DNA of 64,000 bases. It comes from Himantopus leucocephalus. Lineage: Eukaryota > Chordata > Aves > Charadriiformes > Recurvirostridae. Position numbers and translations under genes: made by a program. The notes under the pieces are model-generated. The model was not told the origin of the DNA and did no database searches. It saw nothing but the letters and a program-made list of their open reading frames with translations. Below, one piece after another: positions 12,601-25,100 of this stretch. The stretch's first letter is position 1; each line of letters opens with the position of its first letter. The stretch spans positions 18,869,398 to 18,933,397 of the forward strand of contig RSEF01000031.1 in NCBI GenBank assembly GCA_003993805.1, given 5' to 3'.

Positions 12601-15600
12601 CTGAGTATGTCAGGTCACTTAACTAAGATCACTTGACTAAGATGTAGGTGCATTTCCTAATATTTATATTCACAAGATTATATGCGGTGGATCAAAAAAT
12701 TTGGTTTGTTTTACAGACCTCCTCTGATGTGCTACTTTTGATACAAAATTAGGTCTGAAGCTGTAATCACACAATCCTCCACTTCACCAAAATCTTCATA
12801 TTATGTTGCCTCCACTGCTGGACAAGAATTAGGTTTCAGTTACTTCCAAGAATTTTCTTGAGAAAATTGCACGCACAGTTTTCTAATGATCTGCCATTGT
12901 ACACGAGTAAGTTGCGGTCAGCAAAGAAATATTGATGTGTGCAAATGTTTATCAGATACATCTACATACAATTCTAGATGGATTGTCTCAAACTAAAGAG
13001 CTCCAGTCTATGTGTTAGCAACCTACCGTTACACGTTTTCATGATTGCATCTAAACATACGATTTTATTGGTTAATGAAAAATGTTATTATCTCTTTCAT
13101 GCTGCTAAAAGATTTCTTTCTGCAAGCACTATAGGAATCAATATGTCCATTGTGAATAATTTGTGTGAAATTTAGTTATCTCTACGAGAAAATTTCAGAG
13201 TTGAGTCATGTTTCAAAACTAGTTCAATAACATAAGCACTATTTCATCTATGTGGAAGCAAACCTCTAAACTAATCTGAAATTATTCAGGACTATTTGAT
13301 TATTGTTTCCTCAGTATTGAGAAGAAAATCTGTTCAAAAATTGAAAAATTATTACAGATATTGTTCATTGTATTGATGTATTATTGATAAGGGTTATCAA
13401 AGCATATCAAGTTGCTTTGTTTTGCTTGTTAAACTTTTTCTTTTGATTCATCTTTTTTCTCTATTTTTATGCCTCATTCCAAGCTGGCTTTTGATTTACT
13501 TGATTTTTTTCTGCTGTTCAGACTTGCTAAAGTGCTCTTGTCAACAGTTCAGTGGTTGAGTGAAGCAAAGTGTTAGTTAATAGTGCGAAAGCTTGGTGTG
13601 CTGTCAGAAAAGGGCAGGCCATTAACTTGTGAAATTTTGCTTTCAGTGTTCCACAGCCCTAGTGCTGGCAGAACAAATCTCACTGATGATTTACTATTAA
13701 AGTTACAAAAGGCATATGAATTTATGACACTTTGTAATTAAGCACCACACTTCTGCCTAGAGCAGTTAAGATGGCAGTCTATGGAACATGGTTTTTAACC
13801 AAAAAAAAACCCAAAACCCAAAACAAACTAAACAAAACCCAAAACAAACAAACAAACAAAAACAGTAAAAAAAATTAAAAAAAAACAACCACACTGAAGA
13901 GCAGCTCCTTTTCACCAGGAGAAGTAAGCATGTCAAAGGACTGCAATCTTGACATCACAATGCTATCTTTAGACTATCAGATCAGTCAGTACCCGGTTGC
14001 AACAACTGTGTTAATTGCTACCGTTATGTGAACAATAAGAACAGATTACCTTGAATGTAAAAAATATTACCTGATTCCAGTCCTGACAAGAAAGGAAAGT
14101 GATACCTCTGAATTGCAATAGAGTCATCTTTTAAAATGATAAATATTTTGTAATGATAAGGTATATTACATGCTATTTTTCTGTCTTGAAAAATGACATA
14201 TTATCGCATCTAAAGCCCTTAAAGACAGCTGATCTCAAGTCTAGTAAGTTCAAAACATTCGTGTCACTTGTAATTTCTGTCATTACCTGAAGTTACCTTC
14301 TAACAACTACTAAAAAGTTACAGGGTTATTTGGTACAAATGAACAATGCTCACTTTAGACACCTGCTGTGGACCTGCTGATAATGTTGTGGCTGTGCTTT
14401 TTCTCTCCTGCCAAATTTGCTCAATTTTTAGCTACATGTTAAAACAAACAAAGGTATGTCACCTTACAAACCTTGTATTTCTATTGTTCATGTTGATTTT
14501 GAAATATTATGTCATGCAGTTTTGACTACAACCATTAATTTAATTCCCTCTTTTTATTGTTGTTGCCTTTTGATTTAACACTTCTTAATATGTCCACCTC
14601 CTGTTATAAATAAAAGAAATCAATTGGCCATTGAAAATTAAGCTGAAGACCAGCTACAGACTTAATTGTAAATATCCACAGTCGTGGATTAAATTATTCA
14701 TACTGATTATAATTTATTTTGTCATTCCTCCCATCTACTCTCCTTTAAAACTTCTGTTTCACCTGCATGTTCCATCTTATTTCAAATTATGTTGTGAATT
14801 CTTCAAAATGGACCTGTGTTTTTTGTGGCACAACACAGACAGTGATTTTTATTAGTTTCCTGAGTCAATGAGAATATAAGTATGCCCAAAATCAACAGCA
14901 TTAAATCAGGCTTTAGTAAACAAAGAACAAAACCTATGTACTTAAATATGGAACTCTGAAACTGTGAAAGTCACACTTACATATTTAAAAAATTAAGACT
15001 TCAACTTGCAGGGAAATAAAATGTCAAAATCTCCATTTCATTCAGTAGTGAAAGAGCCAGATTTTTCAGTAGGTCCTGTGTACGGAAAGGTACAGAACAA
15101 ATCATTTGTTGTATTCAGAGGAATTTTGCAATGAAACCTTGTGCAAGAACTTTGAAAGATATGGTCCTGTACACTTACATAATCTGCAGACAACAGTACA
15201 TTTCTGTCTTAAGACTCATAACAAGAAAAAACTTCTTAGTGTTGAACCTTAAATAAATGGAGAATGCTAGGAAGAATTTACACCTAACATTTTATATTTT
15301 TGTTGTTGGGTTTTATTTGATTAAAAGATAAGTACACTCTTCACTGTAAGTTTTTTAATTGTAAAATTCTATTCTCGTTATTCAGCAAATAATTTCCAAA
15401 TCATCGTCAATAGTTAGAGGGAACCTGTCAAAGTCCATTAACCATATGTTCATTAACATACAAGTGTAGACCTATCAAAGGAAGTCAGTTACCAATATTC
15501 TTTACAGACCTCTATAGCTGGAACTGTGGGTGACATCATTCATATGTTGTTACATTAAAAGAAAGGAAAAAAAAAAGGAAGATTTGAAAAACTTTGCTTG

Positions 15601-17289
15601 TTTTAAGAGCCTAGGAATTTGAACAGTAAGTGAAAATATATACAGAACTCATTCTTAAAACACTTGACAATCTCCTCTTAGTGTATGACCGTTCAATGTA
15701 TACAGACTGTCCTTGAAGGCTGATGAGAACAGAAATTGTTGTTGTAGTTACGGGCAACTTTCCAAATCACAAAGTGATTCGTGGAGCTGATGTCAACCAG
15801 TGAGAGTATGAGTTTTAGTAGAAGTTTATTTCACCATTAAGCATTGATCTGACACATCAAATAATGTATAATTACAAGCAAATTACAAGTACCATATAAA
15901 ATTCTTTTGAGGAAACTGTGTTTACCTTTTTTTGGTTCATCTATAAAAGGCTTTTTGAGATGGGGGAAACAAAACTGCCATAGGACAATAGATAATGGTA
16001 ATTATGATTAAAGAAGATGCAGGGGATCAATGTAGGTACTTTTATTTTGGCATCATGTAACCTTTAAGTACCTTTTGTGATGTTTTTTTAAATACCAGCC
16101 TATAATGATTTATTTTTAAACATCATTATCGCATGTTTACCACTTTCCTCTCCCAGATTTGAATCCTAAGACCATATTTCCTATTATTATTTAAAATATG
16201 AATGGTGATTTTTTTTTTTGTCACCAGAATTAGAGGAGTTTTTCTTTATAATTCAGACAAAGTTAGGACAACTGCTATAAACCAAAGGTTTTTGCAAATG
16301 AATTAAATCAAGTTTCCCAATGAAGCTGACTAGAATTATACAGACATATGTTCATGCATACATCTGTTTATGAACACTTACGAAGTCATCTGGAATGCAC
16401 TTATATGGTCTGGTTTTAAACAGGCTAGTTCTCTAAAATAAAGATGTTTTTAACATTTTTAGCTCTGGCTTTTGTTTAGACACTAACTCAAACAAGATCA
16501 AAAACAACTGAAATATATTGAGTCGCATTTTCTAAAGTCTCAATAGTTGGTGGTTTGCTATTGAAAGATTGCCAACTATTTCAGCTCAGACCAGATCTCA
16601 TACAAGCAACTGTCAGAAAGATGTTTAAGCAATAACATTTATAAATTCATAACTGACCTCTCATTTTCAAATTTTTTTTTCCTGACTTCTGGCTTACTAG
16701 TTTCAGCCCCAACTGAAAGTATAATAATTGAAAACATAATCACAACAGAGAACTAGGTTCAGATTTTAAATAACTGGATTAAGAACTGTAGTTACTAAGC
16801 CATTGGAAGAGGCCAGAGGTGGACAGACTTCATAGGTGAGAATCAAATATGGGAACAAAGGGGTCCATCCAGGACAGAGCGCTGGAGACAAGCTACCAGC
16901 AACATCAATGCAGGAGACAAAAAGCAGAGATAATGCTGGCGTTCTGCCTGTCAGTGAATATCACTGTGTCTGTGTTAGTGTGTAAGAAGTGTGCAAACAT
17001 ACCCAAAATATCACCTGGCTTCCTGATTTTGGGCTCAGGAATGTTTTGAGTTGGAGGTGATATCCTTTTTGATTAATTCCCTTTGATGAAATTTTCTGAG
17101 TATATAGCCATTTTGAATGCATTTTAATTTTCTGTTGACACTGTATTTTGTGCAAAGTTAGTTTGGTTGTACAATTCCACATCTTGATTTCACCTAGTTT
17201 TGTTATTTCTCTATTTCTAAAACCATGAACACTTGATTGTTATTTATTCTTTTCCTGATTTGACAAACAAGATTATATTCCTTTTAAGG
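12601..17289. other. Intergenic, AT-rich, no gene seen
   Basis: Unique-looking AT-rich sequence with one A/C-rich tract (13801-13890). No frame above 75 codons. Confidence 0.75.
13801..13890 (+). repeat. (CAAA/CCCAAAA)n low-complexity tract
   Basis: About 90 bp of A-runs with CCC and C interruptions, including AACAAACAAACAAACAAAAA. Confidence 0.85.
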
Positions 17290-17570
17290 TGTCTCTTCTC
17301 TTACCTTCAAAGAGTTTCTGCTCAGAAGCTTTTCCATAACTTTGGTCATCATTGTTATCATTCTTTGAATCTCTTCCAGTCCTATTACATCTTTTGTAGT
17401 AGAGTCGGATGAACAGGGGCAAATAGTATTCTAAATGAATATCCACATTAGGCTGTCTTCACAAATAAAATGTTGTTCTCGCTCTCTGATTTTCCTCTTT
17501 TACTCTTCTAATCAGTCCTAACATTCAATTTACTTTCTTTCACTGCCAGTTCCAAGGTATTTAATTGGGT
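17290..17570 (-). mobile_element. Ancient, strongly diverged CR1-type LINE fragment
   Basis: The plus strand reads as a degraded antisense of the C-terminal part of CR1 ORF2. TTTGGTCATCATTGTTATCA to CTTCCAGTCC (about 17340-17385) corresponds to the antisense of the conserved LERVQRRxTKMI segment. TATTCTAAATGAATATCCAC (about 17427) corresponds to the antisense of PHLEYC-like sequence, and the ACATTCAATTTACTTTCTTT region (about 17520) to KANIILGC-like sequence. No open frame remains. Much more decayed than the other CR1 copies here. Recognised by pattern only. Confidence 0.45.
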
Positions 17571-19784
17571 GCCCAAAATTCAGAAAAATATGCAATTAGT
17601 GGCCAACTATGAAATGTTTGGTTAAAACATTCCTTGGCATCACATAAAACCTCCATGGCAGAAAGCAGATATCAAATGCTTTAGCCCTCAAGGCTCTGTG
17701 TCCTTTTCCTGTAATCCTCTTCATCATTCACTCCCAAATGTGAAAATTGTGCCAAATGAAACAAGTTCTCATGGAAAACAGTCTGCTTACAAAAAGCTTT
17801 AATTTTTCCACCTCCATCCTAGCAAAATATTAAAGTATAGGATTAACTTTAAACATGTTATTACACTTAGCAGTAATTAAGAATACCTCATTAATATCTT
17901 TTACTTATTGAGACAAGGGGGAAAAAAAAGAAAAATCATGTTCCTTATGTATACATCAGCAGTTGGCAATAAAGTTCCTGATGTATTCTACTATGGTTGT
18001 GGTGTATGTATGGCTTACATACTGTAATCAAGGTATGATACAGTGAAAATTATTTTGAACCCCAAGATTTTAATATGAACTACCTGAGATCATTTATTCA
18101 TTGTTTCCAGGAATTACTTTAGCTCCCATCACATGTGATGTGCTTATCCGTATCCCTTCTGAGCTAAGTTATTGTTGACTCTTTTGTCCCGTGAGGTTAC
18201 AGGGGTAGATAGTACAAATTTCATGTGTGCAGAACATGTTGTTTCCTTTTGATTCCTTTTGCACAATGCTGCATCATAAAAGAAAGGGACAAAAATAAAG
18301 ATAAGACAGACCAACTACAATATTGTTCCTTTTTTTTTTAATATTAAAACTGTGTGGGCATGATAATTACAACACAGTGTAATCCATATATTTTTATTCA
18401 ACTCACAAATAATTTTAAAATGTTGCCAAATTTATGTGCAAATAAAAACCAAGACATATAAACCCTGGCAAAAACAAACAAACAAACAAACAAAAAAACC
18501 CCAAAACCAAAACCAAACACCTAAATCTCTTCATTCCTATTGCTGGAAAAAAAGTTGACTAAACTTGAATAGCAGTTTCAATAATGTAGGCAGTTAACGA
18601 AAAGTTAATTTACATAAATATCTATACCCTCCACAATCATGCGCATAAAAGGTATATACTCTGATTATCCTATATGCTACGGAAATCAAAAGCAAATATA
18701 TACTATGAAAGTTTTTCCTATTTCCTAATTCATAGAAATCATATCTCCTTTATACAATTCTCATGAGACAGAAGCAAGACTCATGTTCAAAACTATCTAT
18801 AGTATTATATGACTATTTTTTATCTATCTAGAACTGCTATTTCTGGCAAACATGCATATCAACGATATCATTTAATATACAGACATCATAATTTTGTTTC
18901 CAACATCTAGTAATAGAAGAAATTAATATAAATGGGAATTTTTTTGTCATTAGACACTACCTAGTGTTATACCATAATTCCAGGGTAAAATTTGATTTCC
19001 TACATACAATACTTTTGGAAATCTCTTTAATCCAAGGCAAATGAGAGACACCAGAAAAAACTAACAACTGGGTGTCACTTAAAAAACAAAAGCGCATTGT
19101 GTTATCATTGAATAATATGAAGATAGTAAAGATTAAAGTCCCCTTTCTGATCATTATTGTGCTACCATCTCAGTATCATTTATTATTTGAACTGTGTTTT
19201 AAATGCATAGCAACTATGCCTTTTGGTTGCAGTTGGAATTTCAACAGGAAAATTACTGCAGGCTGGACCCAGATGGGTAAGAATGAAGTTAAATGGCCTG
19301 GAAGCTTGACTTATAGGAACACTTACGTTGTCACTATAATTTCATAGATACATTTTTGTGGTTCAAAGCAGATGACAGCTTTCCACTATGGTACAAGACA
19401 CTCCACTTTTGACTGGCACTTACTAACCCTAAAGATGGTTGTGCAGTCTTTTGTTTTGTTTACAAAAAGTTGTTCTTTCCAGTTGATTGGTTGATAGGAC
19501 CAATGATAGGATGGGAAAGATGAGCAATTTTTTCCCATGTGTTGCCAACTCTTACTATTCATACCAAGGATTGTTCAGAATACTCACTCCTTATTATCTC
19601 TTTCACGAATAAGTAGTTTTCTCTGAAACTAAAGTAAGCTGAAAGTAAACATTATTTTCAGAATTATCAGAGGTGCTCAATGGCCATTCATAGGGCAAGT
19701 TTTCAAAACTGCCCAATTCTTACTTATTCCCCAAATAACTGGTAGCTTTTGAGAGGAGTTGAGCTACACAGAAAGAGTTTGAGT
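17571..19784. other. Intergenic, AT-rich, no gene seen
   Basis: Only the (CAAA)n tract at 18470-18520 stands out. Small frames near 19072-19347 lack any recognisable protein feature. Confidence 0.75.
18470..18520 (+). repeat. (CAAA)n and CCCCAAAA tract
   Basis: Six or so CAAA units followed by AAACCCCAAAACCAAAACCA. Confidence 0.85.
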
Positions 19785-19925
19785 AAGTAGCTGAGTGAGG
19801 ACTTCCTTGTCAAACTGAAACATGCTTTAACTTGGTAAGCCCTGAACTGGTCAGGCAGTTGGACCAGATGATCATTGTAGGACCCTTCCAGCTGAAATAG
19901 TCTATTCTGGTCTATTACTGTCTTA
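19785..19925 (+). mobile_element. CR1 3'-tail fragment
   Basis: Contains GTTGGACCAGATGATCATTG, then a GGACCCTTCCAGCTG block and a degenerate TATTCTGGTCTATT tail. This is the usual order at the 3' end of a CR1 copy in plus orientation. It ends about 60 bp before the internal CR1 sequence that starts near 19985, so it should be a separate insertion. Confidence 0.5.
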
Positions 19926-20531
19926 CCAAACACAAGGCAAAAATGCATAGGCAGTACAGGCCGAGACACATATCTTGGGAAGAAAATAGGGATACTGCTG
20001 GCAGTCTAGGGATGGGACCAGGAACGCTAAATCACAGCTGGAGCTGAGTTTGGCAAGGCATGTGAAGAGTAAGGGCTTCTACAGGTACATTAGTCAGAAA
20101 AGGAAGTATAAAGAAAATGTATTCCTCCTGATAACTGAGATAAGTGATCTGGTGACAACTGACATGGAGAAGGCTGAGGTACTCAACAACTTCTTGCCTC
20201 AGTTTTCACTGACAATCACTCTTGCCGCATCTCTTGTGTCCCTGAATCTCAAGGCAAGGACTTGGGGAATGAAGTTTCTACTTCTTGTAGGAAAAGATCA
20301 CCTTTGAGATCATATGAGGAACCTGAATATATGCAAGTTCAGATGAGATGCATTCCAGGGTCCTGAGGGAATTGGGAGATGTAGCTGTTAAGCCACTTTG
20401 CATTGTATTTGAAAAGTCATGGGAGTCAGGCAAAGTCCCCAGTGACTGGACAATAGGGAAATATCACACTCATCTTTAAAAGGCATTAAAAGGATGACCC
20501 TGGGAATCACCAGCCAGTCAGCCTCACCTCT

Positions 20532-20810
20532 ATGCCCAGTAAGATCATGGAACAGATCCTCCTGGAAGGTAAGTCAAGGTACATGGAGGACAGGGAGGTG
20601 ATTCAAGACAACCAACATGGCTTCACAAAAGGCAAATCATGCCTGATTCATCTGCTGGCTTTCTATGACAGAATGACCGTGTTGGTGGATAAGGGAAAAG
20701 CAACTGATGTCATCTATCTGGATTTCTGTAAAGCCTTCCACACTGTCACACACAATATCCTTGTCACTAAACTGGAAAGATGCGGGTTTGAAGGATGGAT
20801 TCTTCAATAG
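20532..20810 (+). pseudogene. CR1 reverse transcriptase core remnant
   Basis: A 92-codon open piece begins [12 protein letters not shown] and carries [20 protein letters not shown], then [19 protein letters not shown], the motif-A region of non-LTR reverse transcriptase. The Asp of YLDF is kept, but the following conserved D of KAFDxV is His here. A stop follows at 20808-20810. The catalytic motif-C equivalent (CADDTKM rather than FADDTK) is about 150 bp downstream in another frame. Not a host gene. Confidence 0.85.
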
Positions 20811-21379
20811 ATAAGGAATTGGCTGGATGGCCACATCCAAAATGTTGCAGTCAACGTCTCAGTGTCAAAACAGAGCTCTATAACAAGTGGTGTCCCTCAG
20901 AGCTCTGTATTGGGAGCAGCACTGTTCAATATCTTTGTTAAAGATTGAGTGCACCCTGAGCAAATGTGCAGATGACACCAAGATGAGAGGTGCTGTTGAT
21001 ACTCTAGAGGGAAGGGATGCCATCCAAAGGGACCTGGGCAAGTTTAAAGGTGGGTCAATGTGAAGCTCATGTGTTTCAACAAGGCCAAGTGCAAGGTCTG
21101 ACGCTTGGGTCACGGCAATCACCAGTATCTTTAAAGGCTTGGGGATGAACAGATTGAGAGCAGCCCTGTAGAGAAGGACTTGGGGATATTGGTAGATGAA
21201 ATATTGGGTATGAACCAGCAACACATGCTTGCAGCCGAGAAAGCCAACTATATCTTGGGCTGCATGAAAAGAAGCATGGCCAGCAGGTCGAGGGAGGTGA
21301 TTCTACCCCTCTACTCTGCTCTCATGAGATTCCACCTGGAGTACTACATCCAGCTCTGGGGGCCCCAACATAGAAGGAC

Positions 21380-21847
21380 ATGGGCCTGTTGGAGCGGGTC
21401 CAGAGGAGGGTGACAAAAATGATCAGAGGGCTGGAGCACCTCTCCTATGAAGACAGGCTGGGAGATTTGGGGTTGTTCAGCCTGGAGAAGAGAAGGCTCT
21501 GGGCACACCTTATTGCAGCCTTCCAGTACTTAAAGGGGGCCTACAGGAAAGATGGTGAGGGACTCTATCAGGTAGTATAGTGGTAGGACAACGGGTAATG
21601 AAAGAATGTATATTTAGATATTAGGAAGAAATTCTTTACTCTGAGGGTGGTGAGACACTGTAAGAGGTTGCCCAGAGAAGTTGTGAATGCCCCATCCCTG
21701 GGGTTGGTACATGTCCCCTGTGAGGAAAGGTTGAGGGAGTTGGGGTTGTTCTGCCTAGAGAAGTCCTGGGGAGACCTTATTGTGGCCTTTCAATACTTAG
21801 AGGGAACTTATAAAAAAGATGGAGAGAGACATTTTACCAGGGTCTGA
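21380..21847 (+). pseudogene. CR1 ORF2 C-terminal remnant, present twice
   Basis: 21380-21580 encodes [20 protein letters not shown], then [20 protein letters not shown] and [13 protein letters not shown]. 21703-21847 encodes a second, differently mutated version (CEERLRELGLFCLEK, then GDLIVAFQYLEGTYKKDG). Both belong to the conserved C-terminus of CR1 ORF2. Two versions in tandem are not expected in one insertion. Confidence 0.85.
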
Positions 21848-22119
21848 AGTGACAGGACAAGGGGTAATGCTTTTAAACTAAAAGAGGATAGATTTAGTTT
21901 GGATATAAGGGAATAAATTCTTTACCATGTGGGTGGTGAGACACTGGAACAGGTTGCCCAGAGCAGCGATTGATGGGACCCATCCCTGGAAGTGTTCAAA
22001 GTCAGGTTGGATGGGGCTTTGAGCAACCTGATCTAGTGGAAGATGCCGGTGGCAGGGGGTTGATCTAGACGATCTTTAAAGGTCCCTTCTGACCTAACCA
22101 TTCTATGATTTTATGATCA

Positions 22120-25100
22120 TTTTTTGTAAAAAAATCAGCTGTGGCAATTTCTGCTGGTTTATATATATGCCGCTCTCATCTAAATCCTAGGCTTTCTTAA
22201 GCAAGTTTTGATTCCCTTCTCTCACACAGACTTCCCTCAATTTAGTTCTGTCTACCTATCCAAAAGATGGGTGAAATGCTGGTCCAATTAAATCAGCGTT
22301 ACAATATCTATTAACTTCCCTATGCCAGCATTTCACTCACAGTTCCCATCTTTGGAAAGCCACCCTACCTTTTATCAAAGCTTTTTCCTGCATTATGAAA
22401 GCTCCAGTAACCTGGTAATGAGTAACTACCTTTGAAATAAAACTGAAACACCGAGAGTATTTGTAAATGTATTTAACAAGCCTCATTCAAGTTTCTTAAA
22501 TTGAACTACCATCAAAATTACTAATGTTGCAACATGAGTGTAAGTACAGTCAGATCTCCATTAAGTCAGAGATTTATAGCACTCAGACCTGAAAGAACAA
22601 AAAACTTATCTTATCTAATGATCTTATATGTCACTGTTCCTGAATTTCACTTATGTTACAGTCAAACACAAAGATAACTATGAACCAGAATGATATCCCA
22701 CAAATCTTGATCTGAGGAGCAGTGAGACTAAGAGCCATCACTTTCTTTATTATCATGTTTCAATTGTTAATCATGCTTTCTGTTAATAGCAATTTTCACC
22801 TTATTTTCCACTTTAATTTGCCAAACTGAAGTTTTCTGCTTTTGGTTATTGCTAAATCTTCCTGTTTACGTATACAGGATTTTCTTCCCATGATGGCTTT
22901 TCTACACTGTAATTGGGTCGTCTCACCTTTTGGTCTTCACTTGGTTTCCTTTGGATTAGCTACAAAGACTAAGTACATTTCATTTCTTGCTGTGTGGACT
23001 TTTTTCTTGCTTTTACATTATTTTAGAGTTTCTTTTCTACATTTCTTTCTAGGCTTCTATCTCCTTTTAAAAAGAAGGTAACAAAGTTGAAGAAAACATT
23101 CCAGCATCAGTGCCACCGTTATCTTTATCTAAGTATGCCAGGTTTACATGTTGAAAGCTGCCATTCTCTCTTCTGATCTACCATTACACTTCAACTATAT
23201 AACTGTGAGTTGTCTACTCTTACTCCTTAATAAATTTTTTGAAGTTCCACTTCTTCTTTCAAAATTATGTAGCTGTTGGCTAAATTTGTGTGCACGTGTG
23301 TATATACGCACATGTGCATTAGGACATTCGTGGGGTGAGAGATTAATGTTAACTTTGCTTTTGGCTGAAAATGCATTTTATTTGAAAATGTCCCCCATCA
23401 AGCATTCATAATGCATTCTCTAATTGCCTTTCACTTGTTGGCTACCAATTTAGCTGCCGGAGTTGGTTAATATCTCTGCATTTATTTCAATTGTTACTAA
23501 AACAGTGCCCTGAAAATAATTTTGATAAGCTGGTCCTGTTTCATTTTTCCAAAGTCATGATGCAGTGTGTGCAAAAGCTCTTATTCTTTGTTTAAATTTT
23601 TCTCTTTGTAATTCTCAAGAGAACTTTGTCAGCCTTTACAAATGACACAGATATGAGTTACAGTCTGAGCCCATCACCAGCTGTTTTGTTTAAGGTTTAT
23701 CATGCTCTTAACATTGATATATTGAATGCAAAGAGTTTGAAAGGATTCAAAAAAGTGGAAGTGCTGCAGGCTTTCTACCTTGTTTTTCTGTGCTGCTTTC
23801 TGTTTGTGCTTGTGTGTCGGTATCCTAGGAAACCACTGAAGGTGGAATCTGTGAGCGGAGAGCTCACAGTTACATTAAACATTAGAAAGATTTCAGTTTT
23901 GAAAAGTTTGTTAGGAAAGTAAGTAATGCCAATTTCATTTTGTGTGAAAAAATATAATTATGATTGCTGTGCAGAAAGTTTATTTAAGTGAGCCAAAGTA
24001 CTGGAAAATGCACAATAAAAAAACCTGACAACTTTGTCAAAACATCTGGAATAAGGTTCATTCAATAAAGTTCTTTTAAAAATCCCGGGCATGATTCTCA
24101 TCTCTGTTAGTTACTTCAGTACCATGCCAGTGAAGCCCTACTGAGAGCAATGCAATTGTATAAGTGTAAAGGTATTTCAAAGTGTATTTCTGATTTGATC
24201 AGTCATCAAACTACAGTACTTATTAAACGGAAATGTGGTAAGAGATTCCAAAACCAGGAGATCTAACATTGAAATCAGAAATCAAGATTACATTACTTTG
24301 TACACCACACAGAGAGCAATAAATAGATGCAGTGAATTATTGAAGAAGGTTGTGAAAGTAGAATGGAAATAAACTCACGTTAGACCCAGATTTATTCATG
24401 GAAAATCAGTAGATGAAAGTGTAGAATGGAAAAAGAGGATACTGGCATTAAAACAAGATTTAAAGAGTAAATGATGTTTCAGAGTTTGTTAAATTCTTGT
24501 GACAGCTATATCATACATTGTTCTGAACACAGTTAAAAGTGAACAAAATGGCAAAATTCAATATACAGGTACTCTGTTTGCATGGACAGATAAGCATGCA
24601 ATTAATCGACAGCTATTCATGATTAAGCTGCTGAGAAATCCATAAACCGTGGGCTTCTTGGGAAAGCATGTGACTAGCAAATATACTGTCCACAAAATAC
24701 TGTCAAGCCCAAATTGCAGCTTGTATGCTATGAAAAAAAGGCTACTATAAATGATAATCTGACTGTGGCTCTGGTTGCCAGAATCTGGGAATAAGTAAGA
24801 AAAGACGGATCACTATATTTTCCTACTTCTTAGACTCTTCCCTTAAGCAGGTGCTGCAGGGAAAGTTGAAAACTGAATATGTTTTCAGAACAGCCTTCTT
24901 TTCAGGTGAGCCTTGCATCATGGTAACACATTCAATCAGTAAAGGAAAAATGTTTTTGGCACTGGTCTCCCTTGCACTCTTTTCTCCCCTCACATGTGTC
25001 CAGAATTCATTTTCAGCTGTGGAAACTGTAAGGGAAAGTGGACTGTGAGAACACCTGCTTCATTAAGGTTGTCAGATCAAGGTCTGCTGTTTGTACTCTT

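Larger units (their letters stand above)
19985..22119 (+). mobile_element. CR1 LINE with reverse transcriptase remnant and duplicated 3' part
   Basis: Plus-strand CR1 copy starting within ORF2 after the endonuclease and ending in ATTCTATGATTTTATGATCA. Visible in order: LARHVKSKGFYRYISQKRK with MEKAEVLNNF (20050-20215); reverse transcriptase with [13 protein letters not shown] and [11 protein letters not shown] (20610-20735); GVPQSSVLGAALFNIF (about 20890-20938); CADDTKM (20965-20985); the WGPQHRR, LERVQRR and [15 protein letters not shown]-terminal part (21355-21470). The segment 21431-21701 then recurs at 21703-21990 before the 3' tail. Several stops and frameshifts show that it is inactive. 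Confidence 0.92.

Noticed and set aside
23626..23922. 98-codon frame with a hydrophobic segment
   Set aside because: The hydrophobic run comes from T-rich sequence. No start context or family resemblance.
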